64,000 bases of DNA from Pseudomonas sp. (GTDB lineage: Bacteria; Pseudomonadota; Gammaproteobacteria; Pseudomonadales; Pseudomonadaceae): assembly GCF_002796985.1 (NCBI RefSeq), contig NZ_PEKX01000006.1:83096-147095 (forward strand), read 5' to 3'. The notes beneath the pieces were generated by a model. That model made no database searches. It saw nothing but the letters and a program-made list of their open reading frames with translations, and had not been told where the DNA came from. The number at the start of each line of letters is the position of its first letter. Within the stretch, counting starts at the first letter, position 1. Position numbers and translations under genes: made by a program. Of this stretch, positions 26,080-35,048 are shown piece after piece.

Positions 26080-27347
26080 TTGTCGTTCTCGAGGACCAGA
26101 ATGGCGCGGAAGTCGTTGACGTTGGTGCGGGTCGGCTTGGTGATCACCAGGTCGCCCAGTTCGGCGAAGAAGCCGTAGCCGTTGTTGTTGTCGAGCTCGT
26201 GCAGCGGGTTCAGGCCGGCCTTGAGGGCGCGGCTGTAGCTGCATGGGCTCATCAGGGCACCGGCGTTGCTTTCCATGCCGTCGATGCCATCGGTGTCCCC
26301 CGCCAGGGCCCAGAGGTTCGGTTCACCTTTGAGGTCGGCGGTGAGGCTGAGGAGAAACTCGGCGTTGCGTCCGCCACGGCCGTTGCCGCGCACGGTCACG
26401 GTGGTCTCGCCACCGGAGAGGATCAGGCACGGCGCCTTCATCGGCTGGCCATGCTTGCGGATTTGCCGGGCGATGCCGGCGTGGACCTTGGCCACCTCGC
26501 GGGATTCGCCTTCCAGGTCGCCCAGGATCAGCGTCGGGATGCCGGCGGCTTCAGCCTTGGCAGCGACTGCATCGAGGGCGTGCTGGGGCGTGGCGATCAG
26601 CTTGAAGTGGCTGCGCGACAGGCATTCGTCACCGGGTTTGACGGTCTCCGAGCGTGGGTCTTCCAACCAGGTGCGCACGTGCGCCGGGACGTCGATGGCG
26701 TAGCGCTTGAGGATTGCCAGGGCATCGGCGGAGGTGGTCGGGTCGCCCACGGTGGGGCCGGAAGCGATCACCGTGGCCTCGTCACCGGGCACATCGGAAA
26801 TCGCGTAGGTGTACACGCTGGCCGGCCAGCAGGCGCGGGCCAGGCGGCCGCCCTTGATAGCCGAGAGATGCTTGCGCACACAGTTCATTTCGTTGATCGC
26901 GGCGCCGGATTTCAGCAGCGCCTTGTTCACGCTGCGCTTGTCGTCGAGGCTGATGCCTTCGGCGGGCAGGGCGAGCAGGGCGGAGCCGCCGCCGGAGAGC
27001 AGGAAGATCACGCGGTCGTTCTCGGAGAGGCCGCTGATCAGCTCCAGCACACGACGGGCGACGCGTTCACCGGCGTCGTCCGGCACCGGGTGCGAGGCTT
27101 CCACCACTTCGATGCTGCGGCACTCGGCTCCGTAGCCGTAGGGCGCAACTACCAGGCCTTCGACCTGGCCGTTCCAGTGCTTCTCGGCGACTTCGGCCAT
27201 GGCCCCGGCGGCCTTGCCGGCGCCGATGACGATGGTGCGGCCGCCCTGGTCGGCGGGCAGGTGTTGCGCCAGTACCTGGGCCGGATGCGCGGCGGCGATG
27301 GCGGTGTCGAACAGCTCGCGCAGGAAGGCGCGTGGGTCGAGGCTCAT
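26076..27347 (-). CDS. ttuD: Glycerate kinase (TtuD/MOFRL family)
   Basis: The 423-residue enzyme phosphorylates D-glycerate, probably to 2-phosphoglycerate, which feeds enolase and pyruvate kinase. It is of the DUF4147 + MOFRL type: N-terminal IVIGAGKAAGAMAE, LLSGGGSALLALP (nucleotide loop), SDVPGDEATVIASGPT, and the C-terminal MOFRL block with ILSGGETTVTVRGNGRGGRN and LAGDTDGIDG. The ATG at 27347 follows CCGGAG at good spacing. It overlaps pykF by ATGA. It acts after GlxR, which reduces tartronate semialdehyde to glycerate. Confidence 0.92.
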   Translation of the reverse strand: MSLDPRAFLRELFDTAIAAAHPAQVLAQHLPADQGGRTIVIGAGKAAGAMAEVAEKHWNGQVEGLVVAPYGYGAECRSIEVVEASHPVPDDAGERVARRVLELISGLSENDRVIFLLSGGGSALLALPAEGISLDDKRSVNKALLKSGAAINEMNCVRKHLSAIKGGRLARACWPASVYTYAISDVPGDEATVIASGPTVGDPTTSADALAILKRYAIDVPAHVRTWLEDPRSETVKPGDECLSRSHFKLIATPQHALDAVAAKAEAAGIPTLILGDLEGESREVAKVHAGIARQIRKHGQPMKAPCLILSGGETTVTVRGNGRGGRNAEFLLSLTADLKGEPNLWALAGDTDGIDGMESNAGALMSPCSYSRALKAGLNPLHELDNNNGYGFFAELGDLVITKPTRTNVNDFRAILVLENDK

Positions 27348-27420
27348 GACAGGCTCCGGTGATTCTTGTTGTGGTGTTCCATGGCTCAGGCTTCTGTCGT
27401 CAGAAGGCTCAGCGATGGAA

Positions 27421-27469
27421 TCGAACACCCGGCCGGCGAGGCCGTGATTCCCTACGGCCGGGTGTTCGA
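27421..27469. repeat. Perfect inverted repeat between glxR and ttuD
   Basis: Arms of 14 bp (TCGAACACCCGGCC at 27421-27434 and its complement at 27456-27469) flank a 21-base loop. There is no T tract. It may regulate or stabilise the mRNA inside the glyoxylate operon. Confidence 0.75.
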
Positions 27470-27561
27470 GTCGCTTTGCAGCGTGGCGGGCTAAGCCACT
27501 CCCATAACGTCGCCCGTCACTTTGCTCTTGCTGGCGTTATCCGCCGTACAACTGGCTCTTC

Positions 27562-27643
27562 GTAGGATGGCGTGGAGCGAAGCGATACCCATCGATCCCG
27601 GTACCGCTGAATGATGGGTATCGCAAGCTCCACCCATCCTGCG
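27562..27643. repeat. Dispersed palindromic repeat, family A, copy 4
   Basis: Inverted arms GTAGGATGG...GGAGCGAAGCGATACCCAT and complement lie within the glxR-ttuD gap, just after the glxR stop. Confidence 0.8.
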
Positions 27644-27653
27644 AAGGCATTTC

Positions 27654-28544
27654 TCAGTCCTTGCGGATGGAGAAGTTGGCCATGTGCTCCAGGCCCTTGA
27701 TCAGGCCGGAGTGGTCCCAGTTGCTGCCGCCGATGGCTGCGCAGGTACTGAACACCTGTTGGGCGTTGGCGGTGTTGGGCAGGTTCAGGCCCAGTTCGCG
27801 AGCGCCGGCCAGGGCCAGGTTGAGGTCCTTCTGGTGCAGGCTGATGCGGAAGCCCGGATCGAAGGTGCCCTTGACCATGCGCTCGCCGTGTACTTCGAGG
27901 ATGCGCGAGGAGGCGAAGCCGCCCATCAGCGCTTCACGCACCTTGGCCGGGTCGGCGCCGTTCTTGGCGGCGAACAGCAGGGCTTCGGCGACGGCCTGGA
28001 TGTTCAGGGCGACGATGATCTGGTTGGCTACCTTGGCGGTCTGGCCATCGCCATTGCCGCCGACGCGGGTGATGTTCTTGCCCATCGCCTGAAGCAGCGG
28101 CAGGGCGCGTTCGAAGGTGTTCGGGCAGCCGCCGACCATGATGCTCAGGGTCGCGGCCTTGGCGCCGACTTCACCGCCGGAAACCGGGGCGTCCAGGTAC
28201 TGCGCGCCGGTCGCCTTGATCTTCTCGGCGAAGGTCTTGGTGGCGGTGGGGGAGATCGAGCTCATGTCGATCACCACCTTGTTCGGGCCCACGCCCTCGG
28301 CGATGCCGTCCTTGCGGAACAGCACGTCTTCGACCTGCGGGGTGTCCGGGACCATCACGATGATGAACTCGGCTTCCTGGGCGACTTCCTTGGGGTTGCC
28401 CAGGCCGATGGCGCCGGCTTCGACCAGGGCCGCCGGGGCGGCGTCGTGGTGGGTGGAAACGAAGATCTGGTGACCGGCTTTCTGCAGGTTCTGCGCCATG
28501 GGCAGGCCCATGATGCCGGTGCCGATGAATCCGATTTTGGCCAT
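27654..28544 (-). CDS. glxR: Tartronate semialdehyde reductase
   Basis: The 296-residue beta-hydroxyacid dehydrogenase reduces tartronate semialdehyde (2-hydroxy-3-oxopropanoate) to D-glycerate with NAD(P)H. The N-terminal Rossmann motif is IGFIGTGIMGLPMAQNL. The substrate-binding DAPVSGGEVGA and the catalytic Lys in GNGDGQTAKVANQ identify the family. A clear AGGAGA ribosome site lies before 28544. It is the third gene of gcl-hyi-glxR-(ttuD-pykF). Confidence 0.94.
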   Translation of the reverse strand: MAKIGFIGTGIMGLPMAQNLQKAGHQIFVSTHHDAAPAALVEAGAIGLGNPKEVAQEAEFIIVMVPDTPQVEDVLFRKDGIAEGVGPNKVVIDMSSISPTATKTFAEKIKATGAQYLDAPVSGGEVGAKAATLSIMVGGCPNTFERALPLLQAMGKNITRVGGNGDGQTAKVANQIIVALNIQAVAEALLFAAKNGADPAKVREALMGGFASSRILEVHGERMVKGTFDPGFRISLHQKDLNLALAGARELGLNLPNTANAQQVFSTCAAIGGSNWDHSGLIKGLEHMANFSIRKD

Positions 28545-28613
28545 GAGGAATTCTCCTGGTTGTTCTTGTTAGGCTGGCTGGTGCGCTGCGTACCCAACGC
28601 GCCGGCCGGCGAA

Positions 28614-29396
28614 TCAGATGACGTTGTGGCTCTTCAGCCAGCCGAGGCCAGCTTCGGTAGTGGTCTTGGGCTTGTATTCGCAGCCGACCCAGCCGCGGTA
28701 ACCGATGCGGTCCAGGTGGTCGAACAGGAAGCGATAGTTGATTTCGCCGGTGCCCGGTTCGTGGCGGCCGGGGTTGTCGGCCAGCTGCACGTGGTTGATC
28801 GAGGCGAGGTTCTTCTCGAGGGTGCGCGCCAGGTCACCTTCCATGATCTGCATGTGGTAGATGTCGTACTGCAGGAACAGGTTGGCGCTGCCGACCTTCT
28901 CGCGGATGTCCTGGGCCTGCTTCGTGGTCTGCAGGTAGAAGCCGGGAATGTCGAGGGTGTTGATCATTTCCATGACCAGCTTGATGCCCGCGGCTTCGAG
29001 CTTGCCCGCCGCGTACTCCAGGTTGTTCAGGAAGGTGTTTTCGATGGTCGCGCAGTCGTAACCCTGCGGACGGATGCCGGCCAGGCAGTTGATCTGGGTG
29101 TTGCCCAGCACCTTGGCGTAGGCGATGGCCTTGTCGACGCCGGCGCGGAATTCCTCGACGCGGTCCGGGTGGCAGGCGATACCGCGCTCGCCCTTGGCCC
29201 AGTCGCCGGCGGGCAGGTTGAACAGCACTTGTTCGAGCTGGTTGGCGTCCAGGCGGGCCTTGATCACCTCGGCCTCGACGTCATACGGAAAGAGGTACTC
29301 GACACCACTGAAGCCGGCGCGCGCGGCGGCTTCGAAACGGTCGAGGAAGTCCACCTCGGTGAACAGCATGGACAGGTTGGCGCAGAAACGGGGCAT
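28614..29396 (-). CDS. hyi: Hydroxypyruvate isomerase
   Basis: The 260-residue TIM-barrel enzyme interconverts hydroxypyruvate and tartronate semialdehyde. The N-terminus MPRFCANLSMLFTEVDFLDRF is typical of Hyi. The acid/metal residues lie in VMEMINTLDIPGF (Glu) and HVQLADNPGRHEPGTGEIN, with Glu in VGCEYKP near the end. AAGGAG precedes the ATG. It sits between gcl and glxR, as in E. coli and P. aeruginosa glyoxylate loci. Confidence 0.93.
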   Translation of the reverse strand: MPRFCANLSMLFTEVDFLDRFEAAARAGFSGVEYLFPYDVEAEVIKARLDANQLEQVLFNLPAGDWAKGERGIACHPDRVEEFRAGVDKAIAYAKVLGNTQINCLAGIRPQGYDCATIENTFLNNLEYAAGKLEAAGIKLVMEMINTLDIPGFYLQTTKQAQDIREKVGSANLFLQYDIYHMQIMEGDLARTLEKNLASINHVQLADNPGRHEPGTGEINYRFLFDHLDRIGYRGWVGCEYKPKTTTEAGLGWLKSHNVI

Positions 29397-29516
29397 TGGT
29401 TGACTCCTTGATGGCGTGTTGCACGAACAGCCCCCTCTCCCATCAGGGAGAGGGTTGGGGAGAGGGCGTCACCGCGCGCTCCCGGGTTCGGTACAGCTGA
29501 TCAGTCCAGCAGCGGC

Positions 29517-31292
29517 TTAATCCAAGAGAGAGATGGCAGTCGGTGCGTCGATACCCTTGAGCGCCAGCTCTTCGAACTCGTTGACCGCGTTGATTTCGGT
29601 ACCCATGGAGATGTTGGTGACGCGCTCCAGGATGACCTCGACCACCACCGGTACACGGTGCTGCTGCATCAGCTCGCGGGCTTGGGCGAAGGCGGCGCCG
29701 ATCTGGTTCGGGTCGGTCACGCGGATCGCCTTGCAACCCAGGCCCTCGACCACGGCCACATGGTCGACGCCGTAGCCGTTGAGCTCCGGTGCGTTGACGT
29801 TTTCGAACGCCAGCTGCACGCAGTAGTCGATCTCGAAGCCGCGCTGCGCCTGACGGATCAGACCCAGGTAGGAGTTGTTCACCAGTACGTGGATGTACGG
29901 CAGGTTGAACTGCGCACCGGCGGCCAGTTCTTCGATCATGAACTGGAAGTCATAGTCGCCCGACAGCGCGACGACCTGACGGCTCGGGTCGGCCTTGACC
30001 ACGCCCAGGGCTGCCGGAATGGTCCAGCCCAGCGGGCCGGCCTGGCCACAGTTGATCCAGTGGCGCGGCTTGTAGACGTGGAGGAACTGCGCGCCAGCGA
30101 TCTGCGACAGGCCGATGGTGCTGACGTAGCAGGTGTCCTTGCCGAAGAACTCGTTCATTTCTTCGTAGACGCGCTGCGGCTTGACCGGCACGTTGTCGAA
30201 GTGGGTCTTGCGCTGCATCGTGCGCTTGCGCTCGCGGCAGGCTTCGACCCAGGCGCTGCGGTCCTTCAGCTTGCCGGCGGCTTTCCACTCGCGGGCTACT
30301 TCGAGGAACACATCCAGGGCGGAGCCGGCGTCGGAAACAATGCCCAGGTCCGGGGTGAAGACGCGACCGATCTGGGTCGGTTCGATGTCCACGTGGACGA
30401 ACTTGCGGCCTGCGGTGTAGACGTCGACCGAACCGGTGTGGCGGTTGGCCCAGCGGTTGCCGATGCCCAGCACCATGTCCGATTCCAGGACGGTGGCGTT
30501 GCCGTAGCGGTGCGAGGTCTGCAGACCGCACATGCCGGCCATCAGCGGGTGATCGTCAGGGATGGTGCCCCAGCCCATCAGGGTCGGGACCACCGGCACG
30601 CCGGTCAGCTCGGCGAACTCCACCAGCTTGTCGGAAGCGTCGGCGTTGATGATGCCGCCGCCGGCGCAGATCAGCGGACGCTCGGCGTCATTGAACAGGG
30701 CCAGTGCTTTTTCAGCCTGGGCGCGGGTGGCCTTGGGCTTGTTCACCGCCAGCGGTTCGTAGGCGTCGATGTCGAATTCGATCTCGGCCATCTGCACGTC
30801 GAACGGCAGGTCGATCAGCACCGGGCCGGGACGGCCGCTGCGCATTTCGAAGAAGGCTTTCTGGAAGGCATAGGGCACCTGGCCCGGCTCCAGCACGGTG
30901 GTCGCCCACTTGGTGACCGGCTTGACGATGCTGGTGATGTCCACGGCCTGGAAGTCTTCCTTGTGCATGCGCGCACGGGGAGCCTGGCCGGTGATGCAGA
31001 GGATCGGGATGGAGTCGGCGGAAGCCGAGTACAGGCCGGTGACCATGTCGGTGCCGGCAGGGCCGGAAGTACCGATGCACACGCCGATGTTGCCGGCGTT
31101 GGTGCGGGTGTAACCCTCAGCCATGTGCGAGGCGCCTTCGACGTGGCGGGCCAGGACGTGATCGATGCCACCGAGTTTCTTCATGGCCGCATACATGGGG
31201 TTGATGGCGGCGCCCGGCACGCCGAAGGCGGTATCGACACCTTCGCGACGCATGACGAGTACGGCAGCCTCGATTGCTCTCATTCTGGCCAT
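29517..31292 (-). CDS. gcl: Glyoxylate carboligase
   Basis: The 591-residue thiamine-diphosphate enzyme joins two glyoxylates into tartronate semialdehyde plus CO2. It has the three domains of acetolactate-synthase relatives, with GDYDFQFMIEELA as the TPP/Mg motif. The residue that is the catalytic Glu in other TPP enzymes is Val51 here (LARHVEGASHMAEG), the hallmark of true Gcl. The start MARMRAIEA has GAGG upstream; the longer frame runs through the promoter region. Downstream are hyi, glxR, ttuD and pykF, so glyoxylate (from allantoin, glycine or glycolate) goes to pyruvate in one operon. Confidence 0.95.
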   Translation of the reverse strand: MARMRAIEAAVLVMRREGVDTAFGVPGAAINPMYAAMKKLGGIDHVLARHVEGASHMAEGYTRTNAGNIGVCIGTSGPAGTDMVTGLYSASADSIPILCITGQAPRARMHKEDFQAVDITSIVKPVTKWATTVLEPGQVPYAFQKAFFEMRSGRPGPVLIDLPFDVQMAEIEFDIDAYEPLAVNKPKATRAQAEKALALFNDAERPLICAGGGIINADASDKLVEFAELTGVPVVPTLMGWGTIPDDHPLMAGMCGLQTSHRYGNATVLESDMVLGIGNRWANRHTGSVDVYTAGRKFVHVDIEPTQIGRVFTPDLGIVSDAGSALDVFLEVAREWKAAGKLKDRSAWVEACRERKRTMQRKTHFDNVPVKPQRVYEEMNEFFGKDTCYVSTIGLSQIAGAQFLHVYKPRHWINCGQAGPLGWTIPAALGVVKADPSRQVVALSGDYDFQFMIEELAAGAQFNLPYIHVLVNNSYLGLIRQAQRGFEIDYCVQLAFENVNAPELNGYGVDHVAVVEGLGCKAIRVTDPNQIGAAFAQARELMQQHRVPVVVEVILERVTNISMGTEINAVNEFEELALKGIDAPTAISLLD

Positions 31293-31318
31293 ATTTTGTT
31301 CCTCGGTTCTTATACTGA

Positions 31319-31551
31319 TTGTGTACAAAAGTTGAGGCGATTCTAGGCAGGCAATTCGGCGAAGGTCAAGATGGGTTGTATACGAGGGACTGAGCGGTCA
31401 TTTTTGCTTGGAAGCCTTCTATTTAGATGCTTGCAGGAAAAAGCTGAACGCGGGGTCAAACTATCGTTTGAAAAAATGTATACAAAAATAGATGTGAATT
31501 GTCCTTTTCTGTTGCTTTGAGTGAGACCTTCGGCTACTAGATTGCGTACAG
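31319..31551. promoter_or_regulatory. Four TTGTRTACAA-type palindromes in the gcl promoter region
   Basis: TTGTGTACAA at 31319-31328, TTGTATACGA at 31376-31385, ATGTATACAA at 31476-31485 and TTGCGTACAG at 31542-31551 lie between divergent gcl and the GlcG-like gene. A further copy (TGTGTATACA) is at 32981-32990, between the TetR gene and moaA. They are likely operators for one repressor. Confidence 0.6.
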
Positions 31552-31649
31552 ATTTCTGATACGCGTGTGCGCAGCATTCACCTGTGCGCATGCCGTGGCC
31601 CCGACTTACCGACCTTGATCCGCCTTATCAACTTGAAGAGGAAAACCTC

Positions 31650-32081
31650 ATGAGCATCCTGAGTCTGGAAACCGCACTGGACATTACCCGCCACGCCCTG
31701 GTCGCCAGCCGTGAGCTGTCCACTGCGCCACTGACCATCGCCGTGCTGGACGCCGGCGGGCACTTGCTGAGCCTGCAGCGCGAGGATGGTGCGAGCATGC
31801 TTCGTCCGCAGATCGCCATCGGCAAGGCGTGGGGCGCGGTGGCGTTGGGTAAGTCGTCGCGAGTGCTGGCGGCTGACGCTCAGCAGCGCCCGGCGTTCAT
31901 CGCGGCGGTGAACACGCTGGCGCAAGGCAACGTGGTACCCGCACCCGGTGGCGTGCTGATCCGCAATTCGGCCAATGAAGTGATAGGCGCCATCGGCATC
32001 AGCGGCGACGCTTCGGACATCGACGAGCAATGCGCGATCCGTGGCGTGCAGGCGCTGGGCCTGGTCGCCGACGCGGGCTGA
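31650..32081 (+). CDS. GlcG/HbpS-family protein (DUF336)
   Basis: The 143-residue protein belongs to the GlcG / HbpS (PF03928) family, found beside glycolate, glyoxylate and diol-utilisation genes. Typical stretches are LTIAVLDAGGHLLSLQRED, AIGKAWGAVALGKSSR and GGVLIRN-VIGAIGISG. The family's role is unsettled: haem-binding or small-molecule-binding stabilisers have been proposed. GAAGAGGAAA gives the ribosome site for MSILSLETAL; the upstream in-frame ATG at 31584 looks non-coding. It is divergent from gcl and shares its palindromic control region, like PA1503. Confidence 0.85.
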   Translation: MSILSLETALDITRHALVASRELSTAPLTIAVLDAGGHLLSLQREDGASMLRPQIAIGKAWGAVALGKSSRVLAADAQQRPAFIAAVNTLAQGNVVPAPGGVLIRNSANEVIGAIGISGDASDIDEQCAIRGVQALGLVADAG

Positions 32082-32151
32082 TCGAAGCAGGGAAGGGCGC
32101 GCGGCTCATCGCGCGCCTCGCTCCTACGCGCTTCCGGGGTACTTGCAGGGC

Positions 32152-32176
32152 GGGTGGAGCGAAGCGATACCCATGC
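32152..32176. repeat. Dispersed palindromic repeat, family A, half copy
   Basis: GGGTGGAGCGAAGCGATACC-CATGC is one arm only; no inverted partner follows. Confidence 0.65.
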
Positions 32177-32194
32177 TGCAGCGGTTGAAAACCG

Positions 32195-32848
32195 TCAGAT
32201 CGACAACGGCCGCAAACGCCCCTGCGGCTTGGGCTCGGCACCATTGTCCGGCGCGGTGCCTCGCAGTACCAGGCGGGTGATGGTCTCGATGGCGGCCTCG
32301 AAGTCCGCATCGCTGAGGCTGGCCTTGCCGGTGACGATGGAAATCTGCCAGTCGAAATCGGCGTAGGTCTGAGTCGCCGCCCAGATGGTGAACAGCAGGT
32401 GATGCGGGTCCACCGACGCCAGCAGCCCGCGGTCGATCCAGCTCTGCAGGCAGGCAATATTGCGCTGGGCCTGGGTGTTCAGCTCATCCAGGTATTCCTT
32501 CGGCAGGTGCGGCGCACCGTGCATCAGTTCGCTGGCGAACACCTTCGAGGCGTGCGGCAGTTCCTGGGATATCTTCACCTTGGAGCGGATGTAGGCGCGC
32601 AGTGCCTCACTCGGCTCGTCGTCCTCGCGGAATGGCGCGGAGGCCTGCAGCAGCGGCTCGACGACGCTTTCCAGCACGCAGCGGTAAAGGTTTTCCTTGG
32701 ACTGGAAGTAGTAATAGACGTTGGGCTTGGGCAGCCCCGCGCGAGCGGCGATGTCGCTGGTCTTGGTCGCCGCGAAACCCTTCTCGGCAAATTCCTCGCT
32801 GGCTGCTCGCAGGATGAGGCGCCGGTTACGCTCGCGAATGCTGGTCAT
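32195..32848 (-). CDS. TetR-family regulator with RutR-type C-terminal domain
   Basis: The 217-residue repressor has an N-terminal TetR helix-turn-helix (ILRAASEEFAEKGFAATKTSDIAARAGLPKPNVYYYFQSKENLY). Its C-terminal domain resembles RutR/YcdC (TIWAATQTYADFDWQI). RutR responds to uracil and controls pyrimidine and purine breakdown, but the ligand of this protein is unknown. The sequence AAGAAGAC precedes the ATG. It lies by the glyoxylate genes (compare PA1504) and may read the TTGTATACAA-type palindromes, one of which lies in its own upstream region at 32981-32990. Confidence 0.87.
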   Translation of the reverse strand: MTSIRERNRRLILRAASEEFAEKGFAATKTSDIAARAGLPKPNVYYYFQSKENLYRCVLESVVEPLLQASAPFREDDEPSEALRAYIRSKVKISQELPHASKVFASELMHGAPHLPKEYLDELNTQAQRNIACLQSWIDRGLLASVDPHHLLFTIWAATQTYADFDWQISIVTGKASLSDADFEAAIETITRLVLRGTAPDNGAEPKPQGRLRPLSI

Positions 32849-33059
32849 TGGCTGGTCTTCTTTCTTTTATTGCTGTTGTCACAGAACAGAGCCGGGCATG
32901 GTAGCACCGGGCTCTCGAGCCTCTCAACTCGGCCCGGTCGCGGGTACTGGCGTGCAATTTCCTGACTCGCGGGTCGATTTTGTGTATACAGCGATGGCGT
33001 TCTAAGGTATTTCTAGCGCACTTTCGTTCGGCACCTGCCATCCGGAAAATCCCACTGCC

Positions 33060-34055
33060 ATGCCCGATTCCCAGTTGGTCGACCCCTTCGGTCGACGCAT
33101 TACCTACCTGCGCCTGTCGGTCACCGACCGCTGCGACTTCCGCTGCACCTACTGCATGAGCGAAGACATGCAGTTCCTGCCGCGCGACCAGGTGTTGAGC
33201 CTGGAGGAACTTGAAGCCGTGGCCGACGCCTTCATTGGTCTGGGTGTGAAGCGCATCCGCATCACCGGCGGCGAGCCGCTGGTGCGCAAGGGCCTGACCG
33301 GTCTGCTGAAGCGGTTGGGTGCGCGTCCGGAGCTGGAAGACCTCTCCATCACCACCAATGGCTCGCAACTGCGCGAGCGCGCGGCCGAACTGCGCGCCGC
33401 CGGTGTGCGCCGCCTGAATATCAGCCTGGACTCGCTGCGCCGTGAACGCTTCGCCGCCTTCACTCGATCCGACAAGCTGGAGCAGGTGCTCGACGGCATC
33501 GACGCCGCCCGCGAAGCCGGGTTCGAGCGCATCAAGCTCAATGCCGTGGTGCAGAAAGGCCGCAATGACGACGAAGTCTGCGACCTGGTGGCCTTCGCCC
33601 TGGAGAAGGGCATCGACATCAGTTTCATCGAAGAGATGCCGCTGGGCAGCGTCAGCAGCCACGAGCGCAAGCAGACTCTGTGCAGCAGCGACGAAGTCCG
33701 CGCGCAGCTCGCCGAGCGCTGGCAATTGCTGCCGACGCCCGAGCGCAGCGGTGGGCCGTCGCGTTACTACCGCATCGACGGTAACGCCAGCCGCATCGGC
33801 TTCATTTCCCCGCACAGTCACAACTTCTGTGGCGACTGCAATCGCGTACGGGTGACTGCTGAAGGCAAGCTGGTGCTCTGCCTGGGGCACGAAGGCGCAC
33901 TGGACTTGCGCCAACTGCTGCGCGAGCACCCTGGCGATGGCGTGCGCCTGCGCGATGCACTGATGCAGGCGCTGCAGCTCAAGCCCGAACGACACCACTT
34001 CGAGGCGGATCGACAAGTGCAGGTACTGCGCTTCATGAGCATGACCGGCGGCTGA
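33060..34055 (+). CDS. moaA: GTP 3',8-cyclase MoaA (molybdenum cofactor)
   Basis: The 331-residue radical-SAM enzyme starts molybdopterin synthesis by converting GTP to 3',8-cyclo-7,8-dihydro-GTP, together with MoaC. The SAM [4Fe-4S] cysteines are Cys25, Cys29 and Cys32 (CDFRCTYC). The C-terminal cluster Cys are in NFCGDCNRVR and KLVLCLG. The tail ends in Gly-Gly, which is needed for activity. The ribosome site is weak. No other moa genes are adjacent, like PA1505 (moaA2), so a second moaA may exist elsewhere. Confidence 0.94.
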   Translation: MPDSQLVDPFGRRITYLRLSVTDRCDFRCTYCMSEDMQFLPRDQVLSLEELEAVADAFIGLGVKRIRITGGEPLVRKGLTGLLKRLGARPELEDLSITTNGSQLRERAAELRAAGVRRLNISLDSLRRERFAAFTRSDKLEQVLDGIDAAREAGFERIKLNAVVQKGRNDDEVCDLVAFALEKGIDISFIEEMPLGSVSSHERKQTLCSSDEVRAQLAERWQLLPTPERSGGPSRYYRIDGNASRIGFISPHSHNFCGDCNRVRVTAEGKLVLCLGHEGALDLRQLLREHPGDGVRLRDALMQALQLKPERHHFEADRQVQVLRFMSMTGG

Positions 34056-34120
34056 GTCCGCCACGGCGGCTGCCCGGCCCGCCTGACAGAACAAAAACAA
34101 CAGCTAACAAGGAGAGTCGT

Positions 34121-34939
34121 TTGAAGCTCAAGGCCTTCTGCTGCGCGCTTGCCAGCATCCTTTCCACTGGCGTCATGGCGCAGACCTATGTGGTCGGCGT
34201 CGAGAAACTCGCCTTCGCCCCGCACTACGTCACCGATGCACAGGGCAATTACCAGGGCTTCGCCCGAGAAGTGCTGGACCTGTTCGCCAGCACCAATGGC
34301 ATCACCCTGGAATACCGCCCACTACCGGTGGATGCCCTGCTGCCGGCGCTGCTTTCCGGCCAGGTCGACCTCAAGTACCCGGACAACCCCAACTGGGCGC
34401 CCGAACAGAAGGCCGGGAAAACCCTGCGTTACAGCCAGCCGGTGAGCCAATATGTCGATGGCGTGCTGGTGGCGCCGGAGCGGCTGGGACAGGGCGTCGG
34501 CGCGCTGAAGCGGCTGGCGCTGGTGGACGGCTGGACGCCTCGTGGTTACGAGCAGCAGGTGCAGTCCGGGCAGATCAGCATCGCGCCGGGCGCCGACCTG
34601 CGGCAGATGATTCACGCCGCGCTGAAGAAGCAGGCTGATGGCGCCTATTTCAACGTGGTGGTCGCCACCTACTACCTGGACAATATTCGCGCGAAGCCGG
34701 GCGCTCTGGTGTTCGATCCGTCGCTGCCGCACACCCGCAGCGCCTTCCACCTGTCCACGGTGAAGCAGGGCGAGCTGGTCGAGCGCTTCGACCGCTTCCT
34801 CGTCGACCACGCCAAGGAAGTCGCTGCGCTCAAGACGAAGTATGGTGTCGAGGCGAGCCTGGATTCCGAGCACCTGGGCGTCGAGCAGTGGAAAGTGGAC
34901 TTCCTCGAGCGCCAGAAAGCGAAACAGAAGTCGCCCTGA
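34121..34939 (+). CDS. Periplasmic substrate-binding protein (SBP_bac_3 type)
   Basis: The 272-residue protein has a short signal peptide (ASILSTGVMA-Q) and a fold like the polar-amino-acid binding proteins: YVVGVEKLAFAPHYV, then GFAREVLDLFASTNGITLEYRPLPVDALLPALLSGQVDLKYPDNP. No ABC permease or ATPase is adjacent, so it is an orphan receptor or part of a signalling pathway. It starts with TTG, supported by AAGGAGAG five bases upstream. The ligand is unknown. Confidence 0.75.
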   Translation: MKLKAFCCALASILSTGVMAQTYVVGVEKLAFAPHYVTDAQGNYQGFAREVLDLFASTNGITLEYRPLPVDALLPALLSGQVDLKYPDNPNWAPEQKAGKTLRYSQPVSQYVDGVLVAPERLGQGVGALKRLALVDGWTPRGYEQQVQSGQISIAPGADLRQMIHAALKKQADGAYFNVVVATYYLDNIRAKPGALVFDPSLPHTRSAFHLSTVKQGELVERFDRFLVDHAKEVAALKTKYGVEASLDSEHLGVEQWKVDFLERQKAKQKSP

Positions 34940-35048
34940 GCCGTCTTCTTCCCTAAAATCGCCGCTGCCGTTCGCGCGCCAGCCGTAGGGAGGATGAAGT
35001 GCGCCGCGCCTTGTTCTTCCTTCTCCGCCATTCCCAGCCGGAGCCGGC

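Noticed and set aside
23182..26178. A ~1000-codon plus-strand open frame
   Set aside because: It runs antisense through the urea transporter, an intergenic hairpin region and pyruvate kinase; its composition is that of a high-GC shadow frame.
27421..27469. Possible intrinsic terminator splitting glxR from ttuD
   Set aside because: The stem is strong but has no T tract on the minus strand, so a full terminator is not supported. It is kept only as an inverted repeat.
29658..31346. Plus-strand open frame opposite gcl
   Set aside because: Antisense shadow of glyoxylate carboligase.
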